This document shows positions 60,606 to 64,000 of a stretch of DNA of 64,000 nt, in pieces. A program made the position numbers and the translations under genes. The stretch comes from Sambucus nigra (taxonomy: Eukaryota; Streptophyta; Magnoliopsida; Dipsacales; Adoxaceae): NCBI GenBank assembly GCA_949130495.1, contig OX422207.1, forward strand, positions 368,735,868 to 368,799,867. Reading direction: 5' to 3'. The number at the start of each line of letters is the position of its first letter. Position 1 is the first letter of the stretch. The notes under the pieces were generated by a model that was not told where the DNA came from, did no database searches, and worked only from the letters and a program-made list of their open reading frames with translations.

Positions 60606-60804
60606 GTACTCTCTCTAAGCAAATTCAGATTCGTCCGCGAAATGTCATGTCTTTATATAATTATTCTTCTAATTATTCGATTTAGTGGTGTGAGTCTAAT
60701 TTGAACTTTACGGAATGGCTATGTTCCTAATTCAAACAAGATTGTAGTTTTATCGGAATGGCTTTTTTGGATTCTATTAGTTTTTTTTTAAAATAAAGAT
60801 ACCC

Positions 60805-61086
60805 ATGCTTCTGGGGAATATATTGTATATTTTTTGGGACTCATTTTACTATCAGTGTGCTACAGCTCCAATTTATATTTCCAAAAATTCTTGTGTTATG
60901 CATACTAGACGGACAGTAAAAAACATTCCCAAGTATGCTCCAACACAGTTCTACATTGACAATGTGTTGTCTAGGATCAAGGATACGAACATTCCCTATT
61001 GTTATTGTTGTAGGTTAGATCTTCTATGTTGGACACTACTCTACATAGACGTTATTTATCCCGGGTTGATAATAATAGACTCATAA
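60805..61086 (+). other. Open frame of unknown nature
   Basis: 93 codons between the two exon-like blocks, open through NVLSRIKDTNIPYCYCCR. An acceptor-like CTATCAG at about 60855 and TGTAG|GTTAG at about 61013 could mark another exon, but its phase does not fit block 1. Unassigned. Confidence 0.2.
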
Positions 61087-61222
61087 TCTACATCGACTGT
61101 AGCATCTATATATAGTAGCTATATATAGCTACTATAAGCATGACGTGCAATATATACCTGCTATATATATAATTTAGGATCTGATTTGGGGACTTGAGTG
61201 CTAATTTTTGGTTTCTTTATAG

Positions 61223-61303
61223 GTGTAAAACTACCAAAATTTGATGACACTCAAAGAATAGTTTTATTGCATCCCCGTCCCATCGTTTTCGATGATATTA
61301 ACA
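61223..61303 (+). other. Exon-like block 2 of an unrecognised gene
   Basis: Acceptor TTTCTTTATAG, then 81 open bases (VKLPKFDDTQRIVLLHPRP) and donor GTATGT. Joined to block 1 the frame stays open (phase 1 junction giving GGT). I do not recognise the product. Confidence 0.35.
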
Positions 61304-61689
61304 GTATGTTTTCAACTTCTCAATTTCACATTATATGTAGAGTAAATTGGAATTGAGTCCCTAAACTATTAATTTTACAAAAAAACTCTCTAAACCCACA
61401 AAAGGGTCTAAACTCTCTATCTCTCATTGTTAAGTGTTACTATTCTTTCTAAATGTGTGCATTTTTTTTTTCTGAACCATTATCTAAATAGTATTTGTAA
61501 ATTTCTTTTGGATACATTGTGTAAAGGATATGGAGTGAATAAACGACAAGAATAGTGTTCGTGCAACATGTGCCCTTGCTTGCAAGGTATTAAACCCCAT
61601 TTCGTCACTCTTTTATGCATATATTAAATTGTTATGATTATACCAATGTTAAATGATGAGTTCCATTTGACACTTTTTTCATGTAAGAT

Positions 61690-62500
61690 ATAAACAAAAT
61701 TGAGGGGTGATTAGATGCACTACCTCTAACTTTTAGAATTATTCCTTCATTGGCGTTAGAGTGGGAAATACTGAAATAGCCCCCAAACTGCCTTGCGAGA
61801 GGCATGGACACATCGAATAAGACCAATGTAACTCGTAGGACTGAACGTGGGATCACAGGACTCTCAGTTTGAGAATATGAGGATAATTTGAAAATATTTA
61901 GACTTGGGCTTAAAAGCATGGCGTTAGAGGGAGAAAGCCTGAAATAACCCGTGAATGGCCCCTTGAGAGGCACCAACCCCCCACACGGGACCGATGTAAC
62001 TCGCATGAACTGACCATGCAATCACGAGACTCCTGATTTGAGAAAGTGAGGATAATTTTGCAAATCTCTATACTTAGTCTTAAAAACATAGCGTTAGAGG
62101 GGGGAAACCCGAAATAGCCCCTGTACGGCCCCGTGAGAGGCACCAACACCACGTATGGGACCAATATAACCCTTCAGAACTGACCACGCGATCACGGGAC
62201 TCCCAATTTGAGAATATGAGGATAATTTGAAAATATGAGGAATTAGGCTTAAAAACATGGCGTTAGAGGGTGAAAACCAAAAAGCCTGATGAGAGGAACC
62301 AACACCTCGCACGGGACCAATGAAAGTCATAGAACTGATCGTGATCATCAGACTCCTGATTTAAGAATACGATGATAATTTTGAAAATATCTAGACTTAG
62401 CCTTAAAAATAAGGCGTTGGAGGGCGACACCCCGAAACAACCCCCGAACGGCACCGTGTGAGGCACCAACACCTCGCACAGGACCAATCGACAGTGTATC
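61690..62500. repeat. ~170-bp tandem array
   Basis: The word GCGTTAGAGGG (with variants) occurs at 61753, 61921, 62091, 62260 and 62414, with spacing of 168, 170, 169 and 154 bp. Units share GAGGCACCAACACC, GGGACCAATRTAAC, GATCACGGGACTC and GAGAATATGAGGATAATTT. It sits just upstream of a TATA box. Confidence 0.92.
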
Positions 62501-62557
62501 TAGGGTTATTTTTCGATTGATAGTGGCTAGGGATATGTCAATCAGCCGCCCCAACAC

Positions 62558-62566
62558 TATAAAAGG
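62558..62566 (+). promoter_or_regulatory. TATA box of the Ogre-like LTR
   Basis: TATAAAAGG in CAACACTATAAAAGGAGGG, with GC-richer tandem repeats upstream. A transcription start about 30 bp downstream is expected. Confidence 0.65.
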
Positions 62567-63623
62567 AGGGAATAAGCTCACTCTCAGGACAAACCTCGGA
62601 TTCATCAATATCAGTTATCATAACAACATTCTCTTGCAAGGAGTTAAGTTTTCTTGTGTGAAATTCCTTTCCATATTTTATTCCCATCATTTTCATATCC
62701 AATTTAGCAAAATCTCCTTCTCTCTCATCCAACATTCATCCAAACATTCAAGGGAGTTCATCAAGGGTCAAGATCAAGTCTCAACTCTCTAAAGAATGTC
62801 CAAATATCCTCCCATCTTTCTAAATTTCATTATATTTTCATTAATTACATAAATTCTTATTCTAGTTGTTACTTTAATTAATAAACATTAACGTTTAATC
62901 CTATATTAGTTATATTGCACACACTTTATTTTCTATAAAAAAAACAAAACAAAGAAAAATAGGGTTACCCCTATAAATTTTAACGGGATTATCCATCACA
63001 ATTTCTCAAAAATAAAAATTCATTTTCTACACACATACATATAATAAACTCTCATTCGAATCTATGGGATAAACCCAACCTTATACCACATGCGAACGAC
63101 GTGCACTTTGATGACTTTATAAGCTATGTAGGCATCTCGGGCTAAAACCCGAGAATCGAGTCCAACTTTCCAATTTTCACTTTTTCATATTTGCATCATT
63201 TTCATCTATACAGTATTCAATATATATCATATTTCTGATTCATATCGGTAGTTTATCTGAAAAATATTATCGTTCCATTATAACGATCAATATCTCGATA
63301 AATGCATACATTGTATTTTCTAAATATTATTTTGGAAACATTCTTATGGATGACCTCGGTCTATCTTTTCTATGATGTGAGCCGAGTGATTCCTATCTCA
63401 ACCTATGTACACACACACACACACACTTCACGAATAAATTAAGGAAAATAGTATCACAAGCCCATGGGAGATATAAAGGGCGTGATGGGTGCCTAACACC
63501 TTCGTATTTAGTAACTTATTCCCCAAACCTCTGAACTATTGGTTTCATAAGAATCAATTTGTCTTTGATAATTCTCTCTCGAGGCGGCGACATGTACTTT
63601 CGCCTATTTTGTGAAAAATAGGT

Positions 63624-63634
63624 TGGCGACTCCA
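63624..63634 (+). other. Ogre-type primer binding site
   Basis: TGGCGACTCCA directly after the LTR end. Ogre-type elements use a site that begins this way; the match stops after 11 bases. Confidence 0.6.
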
Positions 63635-63716
63635 TCTCTTTATGTTACCCCACATCGACAACGACCAAAGCATTCCTAAAAAAGAGCACGAGACCTTCTC
63701 TCCTCTCTCTAAGTCT

Positions 63717-64000
63717 TGTGACACCCCGACTAATTAAATACCGGGTAGCTACTCCTTTATTAAATTAATTCAAAATGCCAAGTTGGCTCAGTTAATAGCA
63801 TCACTGTCGAAAACATTTTTTTATTATTACTAACCACCTAGTATTTAAAAAAATAAGTGCCAAATTTTATTTAAAGTCTGATTAACATGCAACAAGTGTA
63901 ATAAAGAATAATAACACCATTCACCATAATGAAGTAAATAGAATAACCATCACATAACGTAAATAAAGTCTGGAGGAAAACTCCTCACTACAAATCCCAC
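63717..64000. mobile_element. LTR of the long-LTR family, copy D (cut by window end)
   Basis: Begins TGTGACACCCCGACTAATT and follows the start of 57164-60183 (TAAATACCGGGT, then TAGCATCACTGTCG). The 5 bases before it are AGTCT. Only the first 284 bp are in the window. Confidence 0.85.

Larger units (their letters stand above)
61690..63623 (+). repeat. Ogre-like LTR, left end not defined
   Basis: Contains a tandem-repeat upstream part, a TATA box at 62558, the conserved-looking GGGTGCCTAACACCTTC near 63488-63505 and a hairpin-like end (CGCCTATTTT / AAAATAGG), followed at once by TGGCGACTCCA. The GTGCCTAACACCTTC block and the TGGCGACTCC primer site are typical of Ogre/Tat elements. The internal region is missing because another LTR starts at 63717. 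Confidence 0.6.

Noticed and set aside
61638..62487. Several overlapping minus-strand frames with repeated GVGASHG-like words
   Set aside because: They come from the ~170-bp tandem array; the same peptide recurs because the DNA repeats.
57164..64000. LTR at 57164-60183 and the LTR starting at 63717 as a pair of one element
   Set aside because: The first has its own perfect target duplication GCCAC on both sides, so it is a solo LTR; the interval also holds exon-like and Ogre-like sequence, not gag-pol of that family.

Overview
The window looks like repeat-rich, intergenic nuclear DNA of a flowering plant, probably a eudicot. The reasons are plant-specific retrotransposon lineages (Athila, Sirevirus, Tat, an Ogre-like LTR), AT-rich unique stretches, GT-AG introns of about 80 bp and a fragment of a plant-like ALG11 gene. 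I found no intact host gene, no tRNA or rRNA gene and no CRISPR array. Nothing visible is a new biological system; the interest is in nested transposons and odd non-coding modules inside them.

Layout. Positions 1-2743 are a truncated copy of a ~3 kb LTR family; related solo LTRs with perfect 5-bp target duplications lie at 8722-11887 (ACATT) and 57164-60183 (GCCAC), and another copy starts at 63717. Between them, 3575-4336 holds two unrelated minisatellites (68 bp and 27 bp). An old decayed Copia element starts near 13785; a TIR element (15756-16161) and a 12.4-kb Athila element (16397-28798, minus strand, target duplication ACTAT) are inserted in its reverse transcriptase, and the Copia coding trace resumes directly after the Athila element.

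Next come a Sirevirus-type Copia element (29387-38088, plus) and a Tat-lineage Ty3/gypsy element (38249-50605, plus, target duplication CTCAC) only ~150 bp apart. The Tat element has two RNase H domains, a ~129-bp tandem array after pol and a spliced antisense gene. All three large elements are recognisably complete end to end but have stops, frameshifts or lost catalytic residues, so none looks autonomous.

Positions 50611-57163 and 60184-63716 hold decayed material: a gag-like trace, a broken relative of the Athila third ORF, one end of a CACTA-like DNA transposon, an ALG11 exon fragment, two unrecognised exon-like blocks with good splice sites, and an Ogre-like LTR with ~170-bp tandem repeats, a TATA box and a primer binding site.
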